From HR10 sp964615335 (GTDB lineage Bacteria; Acidobacteriota; Blastocatellia; HR10): a stretch of 64,000 nt of DNA. The stretch is taken from the NCBI GenBank assembly GCA_964615335.1, contig CAZTMT010000002.1, positions 124,001 to 188,000 of the forward strand. Direction: 5' to 3'. The position numbers were made by a program, and so were the translations under genes. Below the pieces are notes generated by a model, which saw only the letters and a list, made by a program, of their open reading frames with translations, was not told the DNA's origin and searched no databases. Of the stretch, positions 10,501 through 18,527 are shown piece by piece; the stretch's first letter is position 1, and each line of letters opens with the position of its first letter.

Positions 10501-12202
10501 CGCGCAAGGGGTCAATCGGGGGATTCGTCACCTGCGCGAACCGCTGCTTGAAGTAGGTGTAGAGCGCCCTCGGTTTGCGCGAGAAGACCGCCAGCGGCGT
10601 ATCATCCCCCATGGCGCCCGTCGGTTCCTTCCCCTCACGGGCCATGGGCTGAAGGAGAAAATCAATGTCTTCGAGCGTATAGCCAAAAGCCCGTTGCCTT
10701 CGAAGAAGGTCCTCATCGAAAGCTTCTTGCCAATCCGAGCGCAAACGTTTCCCTGCGGCCGCGCCATCCGGAGAATGGCCAGAAGAAGGGCCAAAGGATT
10801 CACGGCGCTCCGCCCCTTCAGGAGACGCTTCGGGCGCACTCGACGACCTGCCCGGTCCTCGTACCAGATTCTCGGCGATCCATCGGCTGTAGGGCCGACG
10901 CCGAGCCATCTCGCGCTTGATCTCCGCATCGGTCAGAAGCCGCCCCGCTTCCACATCCACAGCCAGCATCATCCCCGGCCCAAGGCGCCCCTTCTCAATG
11001 ACACGTCGCTCCAGCTCCGGGAGCACCCCGACTTCCGAGGCGAGGACGATCAGCCCATCTTCGGTCACCCAGTATCGCGCCGGACGAAGACCATTGCGAT
11101 CCAGAGCCGCTCCGACAATCCGTCCATCGCTGAAGCACAGGGCTGCCGGTCCATCCCAGGGCTCCATGAGGCACTCATGATATTCGTAAAAAGCCCGAAC
11201 CTCCTCATCCATGTCGGGAATCCCTTCATGCGCTTCCGGCACAAGCATCAACATCGCATGAAGGACCTCTCGCCCGGAACGAACCAGAAACTCCAGGGCA
11301 TTATCCAGATTGGCCGAATCGCTCCCCTGCTCCCAGAGAATCGGCCGGAGCAGATCGCCCTCTTCCCCCCAGGGCGATTCTCGAAGATCCGACTCCCGGA
11401 CGCGCATCCAAACCCGATTCCCCGCCAGTGTGTTGATCTCCCCATTATGAGCGAGCAGACGAAACGGCTGAGCGAGCTTCCAATCCGGAAGCGTGTTCGT
11501 GCTGTATCGCTGATGAAAGATCGCGAACGGAGTCCGAAACGCCCGATTCCCTAAATCCCGATAAAACTGCCCCAGATGCGCCGCGCTCACAAGCCCTTTG
11601 TAAACAATCGTGCGATGCGAGAGCGAGACGATGTAGATCGAGAGATCGGCCTCGCGCGCCCGTCGCTCGATCTGTTTCCGAACCAGATACAACTCGCGTT
11701 CAAAGCGCTCCCCAGAACACGGCTCCTCTCCGCTGGAGAGCAAAAACTGCTCGATCGTCGGACAGGTCGCCTCCGCGTGCGCTCCGAGAACCGCTCGATC
11801 GACAGGCACCGAACGCCATCCGACGAAGCGGAGAGCAAGATGACCCGCTCGATCCGACCACTGCCGCACCGTCTCCTCGATGATCCGACGGGCTCGTCTG
11901 AGTTCCTGCTCCCCGGAAGGAAGAAAAGCCATTCCGACAGCCAGCTTCTCCATGGGACACAGACGCGCTCCACGCCGGGAGGCCTCGCGACGGAAAAATC
12001 CTTGCGGAAGCCGGAAGAGAATTCCCGCTCCATCTCCGGTCTCCGCATCCGCGGAGACCGCTCCTCGATGCTGCAGCCGAGACAGAGCCTCCAGAGCCCA
12101 CATCAGGATCTCATGCCGAGCCCTTCCTTTGACGTCGGCGACAAACCCCACCCCACAGGCATCACGCTCCCTCAGCTCTTCACCAGACCACTCCCCACCC
12201 AT
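7538..12202 (-). CDS. gltB: Glutamate synthase large subunit
   Basis: 1554 aa. It makes glutamate from 2-oxoglutarate and glutamine. The catalytic Cys of the glutamine amidotransferase domain is in RDACGVGF at residues 13-20, so a short propeptide is expected to be removed. The central domain, the FMN barrel (GEGGQLPGHKV, GHDGGTGASPWGS) and the 3Fe-4S site CVMARQCHLNTCPVG follow in order, then the GXGXG helix domain near the C-terminus. A low-complexity Ser/Pro/Gly-rich insert lies at about residues 448-487, in the linker after the amidotransferase domain. No gltD neighbour is present, so the electron donor (NADPH via a distant GltD, or ferredoxin) is open. It is 13 bp behind the 65-aa ORF and shares its sigma-54 promoter. 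Confidence 0.96.
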   Translation of the reverse strand: MGGEWSGEELRERDACGVGFVADVKGRARHEILMWALEALSRLQHRGAVSADAETGDGAGILFRLPQGFFRREASRRGARLCPMEKLAVGMAFLPSGEQELRRARRIIEETVRQWSDRAGHLALRFVGWRSVPVDRAVLGAHAEATCPTIEQFLLSSGEEPCSGERFERELYLVRKQIERRAREADLSIYIVSLSHRTIVYKGLVSAAHLGQFYRDLGNRAFRTPFAIFHQRYSTNTLPDWKLAQPFRLLAHNGEINTLAGNRVWMRVRESDLRESPWGEEGDLLRPILWEQGSDSANLDNALEFLVRSGREVLHAMLMLVPEAHEGIPDMDEEVRAFYEYHECLMEPWDGPAALCFSDGRIVGAALDRNGLRPARYWVTEDGLIVLASEVGVLPELERRVIEKGRLGPGMMLAVDVEAGRLLTDAEIKREMARRRPYSRWIAENLVRGPGRSSSAPEASPEGAERRESFGPSSGHSPDGAAAGKRLRSDWQEAFDEDLLRRQRAFGYTLEDIDFLLQPMAREGKEPTGAMGDDTPLAVFSRKPRALYTYFKQRFAQVTNPPIDPLREQGVMSLRTLIGGRRGWWEETPEVCRLIALRSPILDEEGWQWVFEQSERMGMSWVRLEALFPVSEGSAGLRRAVRDIATRAVECVREGAQLLVLSDRGVDQERAPIPMLLAVGAVHHRLIREGVRQKVSLLVETGEAREDHHMACLVGYGADALLPYLALETVRALAGPVGVHRYLQALEKGLRKIMAKMGISVFLSYHGAQIFEAVGLAPDVIEECFAGTPSRIGGVSYEGLAQDVLRVHERAFEGSGLEDHGFYRFRHAGEYHAFHPDVIRSLHRAVRQEDAEAFRTYVRAVEERPPVSVRDLLTFRPVGPPIPLSEVESAQEIVRRFSTSAMSHGALSREAHEAIAIAMNRLGAQSNSGEGGEDPDRYRPRAAGEWPNSAIKQVASARFGVTPEYLCSARELEIKMAQGSKPGEGGQLPGHKVTPEIARIRHTLPGITLISPPPHHDIYSIEDLAQLIYDLRQINPAARIAVKLVAEAGIGTIAAGVAKAGADVIHVSGHDGGTGASPWGSIKHAGVPWELGVSEVHRVLSAQGLRQGVRIRVDGGLKTGRDVILAALLGADEFGFGTAVLVALGCVMARQCHLNTCPVGIATQREDLRARFRGQPEHVERFFLGIAEQVREILAQMGAHRLGEIIGRTDLLAVREREPIQIRGESLEVTLHREARIFLGELLAEARSSEDTPRSGPLIRRHREREETLDDRLLPELAPALEGSMSVRREQPIGNTDRTVGARIAGEIVRRYGDAGLRGTEIELTFRGTAGQSFGAFCVPGMRLVLIGEANDYVGKGMRGGEIIVRPPEWARFRWHENVILGNTVLYGATGGRLFAAGRAGERFAVRNSGAVAVVEGVGDHGCEYMTAGVVVVLGEVGRNFAAGMTGGIAFVFDEKGRLPLRYNPELVRLEPLTLEDEALLRALVSDHFEATGSPRAQEILERWTESRARFWKITPSAPDGNRKASLLVEAKISEILSTPETHTLSEQSDLVIP

Positions 12203-12215
12203 CTCCCCTCACTCC

Positions 12216-12413
12216 CTAGGCCACGACGGCCCGCTCAGGTTTGAATTTGAAATAGAGAGACTCGGGCAGCACCGAGACGACAATATCGTACTCTCGCACA
12301 TCCTTGATGAACCGTCGGATCTCACACAGCAAAAACTCCCGAAACTCCGCCTCCGAGCCAAAGCGCTCCCGCTGAGCGAACAGAAACTCCATAATCTGTC
12401 CATACTCACGCAT
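12216..12413 (-). CDS. Small acidic/basic mixed hypothetical protein upstream of gltB
   Basis: 65 aa with no recognised family. It starts with MREYGQIMEFLFAQRERFG and ends in a Lys-Pro-rich tail. The composition suggests a soluble helical protein with no signal or membrane segment. The ATG has a GGAGAT site upstream, and a sigma-54 promoter (12456-12470) lies 43 bp away. The stop is 13 bp before gltB, so the two are almost certainly co-transcribed under nitrogen control. It could be a small modulator of glutamate synthase, but nothing in the sequence proves that. Confidence 0.65.
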   Translation of the reverse strand: MREYGQIMEFLFAQRERFGSEAEFREFLLCEIRRFIKDVREYDIVVSVLPESLYFKFKPERAVVA

Positions 12414-12455
12414 CGCGACATCTCCTGCCTGAGATTTTCGGGCAATTCTGCGAGG

Positions 12456-12470
12456 GCAAACTCCGTGCCA
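12456..12470 (-). promoter_or_regulatory. Sigma-54 (RpoN) promoter of the 65-aa ORF-gltB unit
   Basis: On the minus strand the sequence reads TGGCACGGAGTTTGC, which matches the TGGCACG-N4-TTGC consensus at every defined position, with GG and GC separated by exactly 10 bases. The predicted start of transcription near 12444 gives a 31-nt leader before the ATG at 12413. Sigma-54 control is well known for nitrogen-assimilation genes, and the window itself encodes a sigma-54 activator with an intact GAFTGA motif. Confidence 0.85.
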
Positions 12471-12947
12471 CGATCGAAGATTCTCTGGTGCGGAATTATC
12501 TTACTGAAAAAGAATAACTTAGTGAGAATGCGCGGACCCTCCAAAGAGCTAATAAGAACAAAAATGTCCCAATTCGCGAAATAGCGACATAAAAGAATCA
12601 ACTACTACGAAACTAGCTGTGTACTGACTGGAAACGCCCTGGAAATACCATGATATTTTGGACGATTTTGTCGAAAATTTTCCCTTCGGAACAGATTTGG
12701 AGCGTGAGATAGTCCTCTTTCAGGGGAATGAGGGAATTTCCCCGTAGCAGCAGGGGTTTCATTTCACCTTCACTCTGGTGAATCAAACAGGTTCTGTTCG
12801 CAGCTTTATTGACCCTTTTTGTATTATTCCTAATCTTAAGATACTATTTTGTTTCAGAAAACTGGAGATATTTCCTTCGCTTGCGTGTGAACTACCTGAT
12901 TATATTTCAATCAGATAGCCGACAAGGAGATCTTCCCCGAAGGCCTG
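12471..12947. other. AT-rich gene-free region between the gltB and amt units
   Basis: About 480 bp with clearly lower G+C than the flanks and no credible gene on either strand. It holds several short inverted repeats: a GGGGAA/TTCCCC pair at 12723-12743, and TTCACC-N8-GGTGAA at 12763-12782. The second lies about 185 bp upstream of a sigma-54-like site at 12948 and could bind an activator. It is best read as the shared control region of two divergent nitrogen units. Confidence 0.5.
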
Positions 12948-12962
12948 CGGTACATGACTTGC
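12948..12962 (+). promoter_or_regulatory. Weak sigma-54-like promoter of the amt unit
   Basis: CGGTACATGACTTGC keeps the invariant GG-N10-GC spacing and the full TTGC -12 element, but differs from the -24 consensus at three positions. It would start transcription near 12974 and give a ~240-nt leader before the amt ATG. The match is weaker than the gltB site. Confidence 0.4.
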
Positions 12963-12973
12963 TTAAAGCAATA

Positions 12974-13073
12974 CGCCTGAATCAGGCGAGGAGAACGAGA
13001 GCCTCGCCCGGCAGATCAAGTCGGCTCAACGGGCGAGACTCTCTTCCCTGCCCCCAACGGGGGAGGTGTTTTT
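12974..13073 (+). promoter_or_regulatory. Structured 5' leader of amt
   Basis: Three inverted repeats follow one another. CGCCTGA-A-TCAGGCG is at 12974-12988. A long stem at 12997-13010 pairs with 13030-13043 over 14 positions with one mismatch and a 19-nt loop. CCCCC-AAC-GGGGG at 13051-13063 is followed by a TTTTT run at 13069-13073. The last resembles a terminator but its U-run starts 5 nt late. Together they suggest control by RNA folding or protein binding ahead of amt. No known riboswitch class is recognised. Confidence 0.45.
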
Positions 13074-13211
13074 ATGCTAGCCGATGCGAAAGGGTTCTCG
13101 CAAGGGATAAAGCAAATCTTCCCGAAGACGGGAATCCGAGAGTGCGCACAAATTCCCCGCATGGGGCACCTGGATACTCACCTGCAGAATCTTTGCGCAA
13201 GGAGGGACGAT

Positions 13212-14639
13212 ATGCCATACCCGAGGAATAGACACAAAGGCCTTTTCCTTGCACGATCCTGTTGGCGAATTTTGGGAGGGGTTCCAAGAGTTGGGCTTGC
13301 GGTGCTGGCCCTTATAGCAACGGCACCAGCCTTCGCCGGCGATCCCACAGGTGCGGAGGCCCTTCGTGCCGATCCCAACACCCCCGTCAACTTCACTTGG
13401 ACGCTCATGGCAGCCTTTCTGGTGTTCTTCATGCAGGCGGGGTTCGCCCTGCTCGGCGCCGGCCTCATTCGCTCGAAGAACACGGTGAACTATCTGACCA
13501 AGAGCTTCATGGACTTCTGCATGGCCTCCCTTTCGTTCTGGGCATTCGGCTTCGCGCTCATGTTCGGAGGCTCCAAGCTGGCCCCGGGGCTGGAGCGGGG
13601 GAACCCCTTCCTCGGCTGGTCTGGGTTCTTCCTCACCGGACCTTCCTATGATGTGCGCACGCTCATGCTCTGGTTCTTCCAGATGGTCTTCGCCGCCACG
13701 GCGGCCACCATTGTCGCGGGAGCCGTTGCGGAACGCATGAAGATCACCGCCTACCTCGCTTACAGCTTCCTCATTGGGGCTCTGATCTACCCTATCTACG
13801 GGCACTGGATATGGGGAGGAGGATGGCTGGCGAGCCTCCCCTTCGGTGCAGGGGCCAAGGACTTTGCGGGCTCCAGCGTGGTCCACGCCGTGGGAGGTCT
13901 GGTGGCATTGACGGGCGCCGCCCTGGTCGGCCCGCGCCTCGGCAAGTTCAACCCCGATGGCACGCCGAATCAGATCCCCGGCCATAATATGGTCTACGTG
14001 GTCGCAGGGGCCTTCATCCTCTTCTTCGGGTGGTTCGGCTTCAACCCTGGGAGCACTCTCGCCGCCACCGACCTGCGTATCTCGGTGATCGCGGTGAACA
14101 CTCTGCTGGCAGGAGCGGCGGGTGCTGTCGCTGCGATCTACTATAGCCTCGCCCGCACAGGAAAGGCGGACATCGGCCTCGCCTGCAACGGAGCGCTGGC
14201 CGGGCTCGTGGGGATCACGGCACCGTGTGCCTACGTCTCCCCGTGGGCTGCGGTGATTATCGGCATCGTCGCCGCGTTCGTCATGATAGGAACCCTCGCG
14301 TTTGTGGAACGCGTCCTGCATGTGGACGATCCTGTGGGCGCCATCGCCGTCCACGCCGGCGGCGGGCTCTGGGGGATGCTCGCGGTTGGGATCTTCGCGG
14401 ATGGCACCTATGGGAACGTCGCCGGTCTTGTGACAGGACAGTGGGGTCAGCTCGTCGCCCAGCTCATCGCCATGGCTACGGTCACGATCTGGTCCTTGGC
14501 GACGGGTTTCCTGATATTCTGGCTGCTCGATAAGACCATTGGGCTCCGGGCTTCCCGGGAGGAGGAACTCTCCGGGCTCGATCTCCCCGAACACGGAATC
14601 GAGTGCTATCCCCAAGAAATTCTTCAAGCATCACGATGA
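13212..14639 (+). CDS. amt: Ammonium transporter
   Basis: 475 aa. An N-terminal signal-like segment ends in AFAGDP, then 11 membrane helices follow. Family marks are FTWTLMAAFLVFFMQAGFA, a GLIRSKN loop, and the two pore histidines in SSVVHAVGG and IAVHAGGGLWG. It conducts ammonium or ammonia across the inner membrane. The ATG at 13212 is chosen because AAGGAGGG lies just upstream and the signal sequence begins there; the open frame extends back to 13074 without homologous sequence. The usual glnK partner is absent: the next genes are a 66-aa membrane protein and a porin. Confidence 0.95.
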   Translation: MPYPRNRHKGLFLARSCWRILGGVPRVGLAVLALIATAPAFAGDPTGAEALRADPNTPVNFTWTLMAAFLVFFMQAGFALLGAGLIRSKNTVNYLTKSFMDFCMASLSFWAFGFALMFGGSKLAPGLERGNPFLGWSGFFLTGPSYDVRTLMLWFFQMVFAATAATIVAGAVAERMKITAYLAYSFLIGALIYPIYGHWIWGGGWLASLPFGAGAKDFAGSSVVHAVGGLVALTGAALVGPRLGKFNPDGTPNQIPGHNMVYVVAGAFILFFGWFGFNPGSTLAATDLRISVIAVNTLLAGAAGAVAAIYYSLARTGKADIGLACNGALAGLVGITAPCAYVSPWAAVIIGIVAAFVMIGTLAFVERVLHVDDPVGAIAVHAGGGLWGMLAVGIFADGTYGNVAGLVTGQWGQLVAQLIAMATVTIWSLATGFLIFWLLDKTIGLRASREEELSGLDLPEHGIECYPQEILQASR

Positions 14640-14651
14640 GGGAGGGAAAGT

Positions 14652-14852
14652 ATGGAGATGCATGCATGGCTAGCCTGTGCCGCGTTCGTAGGATTCGCAA
14701 TCCTTTGGATCATCCTTCCGAGCCGACTCATTCACCGCAACCGCCGTTCCTCCGCGCTCCTTCGGCCCTCGGAAGAGGGCACTTCATCCAACGCGTCGGA
14801 GGTGCACGGCCAAAAAGACATCCTTACGCAGCAAGAGGCCGAAATGGCGTAG
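14652..14852 (+). CDS. Small single-pass membrane protein
   Basis: 66 aa starting 12 bp after amt with GAGGGAGG upstream. One hydrophobic helix (about residues 4-25) is followed by a basic RHNRR stretch and a polar, acidic tail, which predicts an N-out/C-in single-span protein. No family is recognised. The tight spacing suggests co-translation with amt. It could be an accessory subunit that takes the place of the missing GlnK neighbour, but this is inference. Confidence 0.6.
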   Translation: MEMHAWLACAAFVGFAILWIILPSRLIHRNRRSSALLRPSEEGTSSNASEVHGQKDILTQQEAEMA

Positions 14853-15033
14853 GAAAGACCCTGACCCCCGCGACGCGGCCGAAGCTGAGGCATGGCAGTC
14901 GGATAGGGGGAGGGGATTTACACGGCCCCCTGGGACCCCGCGGGAGTGTGGGACAGCCAGCCCTGAAGCGGCGAGGATGGTCCGACCTCCTGCGGATGGT
15001 TCCAGAGACATAAACCGTCGTCGGAGAAAAGGC

Positions 15034-15070
15034 CATCGGCGCTCAGCCGGGCTCGATGTCTCCGCCGATG
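15034..15070 (+). promoter_or_regulatory. Stem-loop just upstream of the porin ribosome site
   Basis: CATCGGCG at 15034-15041 pairs perfectly with CGCCGATG at 15063-15070 around a 21-nt loop. The right arm ends 19 nt before the porin ATG and a few bases before its AGGAGG. It could control stability or translation of the porin message. Confidence 0.35.
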
Positions 15071-15088
15071 CATCACAGGAGGATCCCA

Positions 15089-16312
15089 ATGATAGGAAAT
15101 CGCCAGAAGAGATCGGAGAGACTCAGTCATAGGGTCCTATGCCAGGCAAGCATACAATTATTCCTATTCCTCTGGGCATGCTGCCTGTTGGATCCGGCCC
15201 CTTCCCTTCGGGCTCAAGAGGTGCCGGTCCAGACATCCGAACAGGAAGCTCCGAAGAAAGACCGGCCGGTCTTCAAGAACTGGCAGTGGAACGGGCATAT
15301 CGCCGTCTCGTATAACTACAACCTCAACGGTCGCAACAACACCTTTCGGGTCTTCGATGACGGAGGCCGCCAGATCACTCTGAATCAAATGGAATTCTGG
15401 ATCGAGAAGCCTTCCACCGGCGAATCCCCCCTGGGGTTTGGCGTAGACATCGTCCTGGGAGCCGATGCGAAGAAAATCCATGCCTCTGGGTTAGGAACGG
15501 CCGATGATGCCTTCGACCTCATCCAAGCCTATGTGACCTATCGAGTCCCGGTCGGAGCAGGACTCGAACTCAAGGCGGGGAAATTCGTCACCTTACATGG
15601 GGCCGAGGTCATCCGCCGATCCGGGAATTTCAATGTCTCCCGGTCTTTCCTGTTCGGTTATGCCATCCCGTTCACCCACACCGGGCTGATGGCGACCTAT
15701 CCCCTGACGCATCAGGTCTCCGTGACCCTGGGAATCGTAAACGGATGGGACAACGTCGCCGACAACAACAGCGGCAAGTCCTTGCACGGCATGGTCTCCG
15801 TCACGCCCCGGCAGGACTTGAGCCTGACCGTCGGCGGTACGTGGGGACCCGAACAAACGGACCAGAACGGATCCAAGCGGGGACTCGTTGATGTTGTCGT
15901 CACGTACAAGCCGATCTCCCCTCTGACCCTGATCGCGAACTTCGACTATGGGGCGGAAACCAATGCCGTCCCGGACAAAACGGGCGGCCTGCAAACGGCT
16001 CGATGGTACGGACTGGCAGCCTATGGGATCTACGACATCGGTGAGCGATGGTCGGTGGGCCTGCGGGGCGAATTCTTCAGTGACCGACAGGGATTCCGAT
16101 TCGGATGGACCGACCCGTCCACCGGCGGGCCGGCCCGTCTCACCTTGTGGGAGTGGACTGGGACGATACGCTACAAGATCTCAGACCGACTCTGGGCAAG
16201 CCTGGAGTACCGTCACGATTTCGCCAACCGACCCGTCTTTGACGGAGGCACGAACATCGTGAAGAAATCCCAGGGCACGGTCCTCATAGACCTCACCCTG
16301 CTGTTCAAGTAA
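15089..16312 (+). CDS. Outer-membrane beta-barrel porin
   Basis: 407 aa. A signal peptide ends near SLRAQE; the mature part is rich in alternating aromatic and polar strands and resembles the BBP2-type outer-membrane barrels that often accompany ammonium or other small-solute transporters. Features seen include a GFGVDIVLGADA turn and many short Gly/Asn/Asp turns; it ends LTLLFK. The ATG at 15089 is chosen over 15056 because AGGAGG lies just before it and the signal peptide follows. It is the last gene of the amt cluster and may let ammonium or small amines across the outer membrane. Confidence 0.75.
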   Translation: MIGNRQKRSERLSHRVLCQASIQLFLFLWACCLLDPAPSLRAQEVPVQTSEQEAPKKDRPVFKNWQWNGHIAVSYNYNLNGRNNTFRVFDDGGRQITLNQMEFWIEKPSTGESPLGFGVDIVLGADAKKIHASGLGTADDAFDLIQAYVTYRVPVGAGLELKAGKFVTLHGAEVIRRSGNFNVSRSFLFGYAIPFTHTGLMATYPLTHQVSVTLGIVNGWDNVADNNSGKSLHGMVSVTPRQDLSLTVGGTWGPEQTDQNGSKRGLVDVVVTYKPISPLTLIANFDYGAETNAVPDKTGGLQTARWYGLAAYGIYDIGERWSVGLRGEFFSDRQGFRFGWTDPSTGGPARLTLWEWTGTIRYKISDRLWASLEYRHDFANRPVFDGGTNIVKKSQGTVLIDLTLLFK

Positions 16313-16445
16313 CCGTTCTGCAACTCATAGACAAATGTCCCATGACACTTGTCTTGGTTGCTTCCTGCTTCATCGACGGGCACTGGCCTTACGGCCTGCA
16401 ACCTCCCATCTCCACAGGCGTCACTTCCCGCCGAACTGGCGGTAG

Positions 16446-16469
16446 CTGGCCGGCCCCCTGCCCGGCCAG
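16446..16469. other. Inverted repeat between convergent porin and panC genes
   Basis: CTGGCCGG pairs with CCGGCCAG around an 8-nt loop, and a second stem GAGCGA/TCGCTC follows directly. They sit in a 289-bp gap where the two transcripts converge. There is no U-run, so a terminator role is only suggested. Nothing else was seen in the gap. Confidence 0.3.
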
Positions 16470-16601
16470 AGCGAGCGCAATTCGCTCAGCTTCATGTGGA
16501 TAGAATGACCGATCTGTCCCGTGTCGTCAACTTCTTAGGGAGCAGCTTCAACCCCCCCTTCGGTCTCCTGACAAGGAGTTGCGCTTTTGGGAAGAGAAAG
16601 A

Positions 16602-17450
16602 TCAATCCGACGGGGTGAGGAGGATATTATCAATGAGTCGAACCTTTCCAACCCACGCCGCCACGGCCAGAAGTGTGTGTCCGACGACCTCGGCTACTTC
16701 CTCCAGGGTCTCCGGATCGCACAGAGAGGCGTATTCTAAGGTGATCTCCGGTCCGGTGATGATCTCTCGCACACGGGCGAGGATGGCGTCGGCCTGTCGT
16801 TCTCCTGCGCGCACCATCTCTTGAGCCGCCTGCAAGGCTCGAAAGAGACGAACGCCCTCCCGCCTCTGCTCGGGACTGAGGCGAACGTTTCGGGAGCTGC
16901 ACGCCAGCCCATCGGCCTCCCGCACCGTGGGGAGACCGACGATCTCGATATCGAGGTTGAGGTCCTGAACCAGACGCCGGATGAGCACATACTGTTGGAA
17001 GTCCTTCTGACCGAAGATCGCCACATGGGGTTTGACGATGTGAAAGAGCTTGGTGACCACTGTGGCGACTCCGCGAAAATGTCCGGGTCGGTAACGACCG
17101 CAGAGCGGCTCGGAGAGCTTCTCCACGGTGACGAACGTTTGAAACCCCTCCGGATACATCTCCTGGGCTTCGGGACAGAAGAGGACGTCCACGGCCAGGT
17201 CCTCGAGGATCTGCCGATCTCGCTCCAGATCGCGAGGATAGGCCTCGAAGTCTTCCTTCTGGTTGAACTGAATGGGATTGACGAAGATGGAGACAACCAG
17301 CGCATCGCCCCGTTTTCTTCCCTCTCGAATCAAGCTGACGTGTCCTTCATGCAAAAATCCCATCGTGGGCACGAACGCGATTCGCCGGCCCGCCTGACGC
17401 GCTCTCTCCGACCACTGCTGCATTTCCGAAATCCGGCGTATGATCTTCAT
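16602..17450 (-). CDS. panC: Pantoate--beta-alanine ligase
   Basis: 282 aa, the standard length. It joins pantoate and beta-alanine with ATP to give pantothenate. The N-terminal VPTMGFLHEGHVSLI carries the HxGH nucleotide-binding motif, followed by VSIFVNPIQF, the GRYRPGHFRGVATVV loop and FGQKDFQQ, and a KMSKS-like SSRNVRL. The ATG at 17450 fits the usual start KIIRRISEMQ; the upstream extension is not homologous. It lies 28 bp downstream of panB. panD is not in the window. Confidence 0.95.
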   Translation of the reverse strand: MKIIRRISEMQQWSERARQAGRRIAFVPTMGFLHEGHVSLIREGRKRGDALVVSIFVNPIQFNQKEDFEAYPRDLERDRQILEDLAVDVLFCPEAQEMYPEGFQTFVTVEKLSEPLCGRYRPGHFRGVATVVTKLFHIVKPHVAIFGQKDFQQYVLIRRLVQDLNLDIEIVGLPTVREADGLACSSRNVRLSPEQRREGVRLFRALQAAQEMVRAGERQADAILARVREIITGPEITLEYASLCDPETLEEVAEVVGHTLLAVAAWVGKVRLIDNILLTPSD

Positions 17451-17478
17451 AGAGCCCCTCGCCTCTGAAGGAGATCTT

Positions 17479-18345
17479 CTACGTGGTTTGAGATCCCTCC
17501 CGAGCCCTCTCTTGAAGCGGGGAACTTCCGTACGCATACTCCTCGCTCGGGAAGACTCCTGCCCTCACATCGGCACTATAGGCGCGCACCGCGTCGCAGA
17601 TGACCGATCGGAGATCGGCGTAGCGCTTGACGAACTTCGGAGCCGCATCCCCGGTGAGTCCGAGCAGATCGTGAGTCACCAAAATCTGTCCGTCGCAGTG
17701 AGGTCCCGCACCGATGCCGATCGTCGGAATCCTCGCGCGCTCGGTGATCTCGCGCGCCAGATCCGAGGGAATCCCCTCCAGCACAAGGGCGAATGCCCCT
17801 GCCTCCTCAATCGCGCGAGCGTCCTCCAGAATTCGATCTCGCTGTCCGGGGCGGCGTCCCGGCTCTCTCCCTTGAACCCGATATCCCCCCATGCGATGCA
17901 CAGACTGAGGCGTGAGCCCCACATGGCCCATCACAGGGATGTCCACTCGCACCAGGGCTCGAACGATCGGCGCGATGTTCATCCCCCCCTCCACCTTCAC
18001 CGCTTCGGCTCCTCCTTCTTTGAGAAGCCGTCCGGCATTCCGCAGGGCCTCGGAAATCCCCACCTGGTAAGACAAAAAGGGCATATCGGCGACGACAAGA
18101 GCACGAGGTCGAGCGCGAGAGACAAGCCGAACGTGATAGATCATCTCCTCCAGCGTGACCGGAAGAGTCGTCTCGTGCCCCTGTATGACGGTCCCCACCG
18201 AATCTCCGACAAGGAGCACATCGATCTCGCATTCATCCAGAAGACGCGCCAGGAGGTAATCGTAGGCGGTCAGAGCGACGATCTTCCGCCCCTCCGCCTT
18301 CATCCTCTGAATCTCCGGAACCGTGATTTTCTTCCCCCTCACCAT
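17479..18345 (-). CDS. panB: 3-methyl-2-oxobutanoate hydroxymethyltransferase
   Basis: 288 aa. It transfers a one-carbon group from methylene-tetrahydrofolate to ketoisovalerate. Family marks are VALTAYDYLLARLLDE, the metal site LLVGDSVG, GHVGLTPQSV and the EGIPSDLA Glu region. The ATG at 18345 is preferred: GGGGGAT lies upstream and the lead before ALTAYD has the usual ~20 residues. An alternative ATG at 18402 would add 19 residues without family similarity. It precedes panC, and its folate donor links it to glyA at 48430. Confidence 0.94.
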   Translation of the reverse strand: MVRGKKITVPEIQRMKAEGRKIVALTAYDYLLARLLDECEIDVLLVGDSVGTVIQGHETTLPVTLEEMIYHVRLVSRARPRALVVADMPFLSYQVGISEALRNAGRLLKEGGAEAVKVEGGMNIAPIVRALVRVDIPVMGHVGLTPQSVHRMGGYRVQGREPGRRPGQRDRILEDARAIEEAGAFALVLEGIPSDLAREITERARIPTIGIGAGPHCDGQILVTHDLLGLTGDAAPKFVKRYADLRSVICDAVRAYSADVRAGVFPSEEYAYGSSPLQERAREGSQTT

Positions 18346-18527
18346 CCGGGGATCCCCCGATATCCCAGACTCTCCGGTCGCGCCGGGAGAGCTTGTTCTC
18401 ATGCCGAGAAGCTGCGAACCGGTTCCCTCTTCGAACCTCCTGCGTCCGACAGGGTTGCCATTTTACCAGGCCGGGCGCTGAAGGGGCAACGGGCGCTCCC
18501 TGAGGCGCTCTTCGGAAACGGGCTCGC

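Noticed and set aside
13051..13073. True intrinsic terminator upstream of amt
   Set aside because: The stem is only 5 bp and its U-run begins 5 nt after the stem, so it is listed only as part of a structured leader.
13212..16312. Horizontal transfer of the amt cluster
   Set aside because: The flanking AT-rich region is suggestive, but codon choice within the genes looks like the neighbours and no mobile element ends were found.
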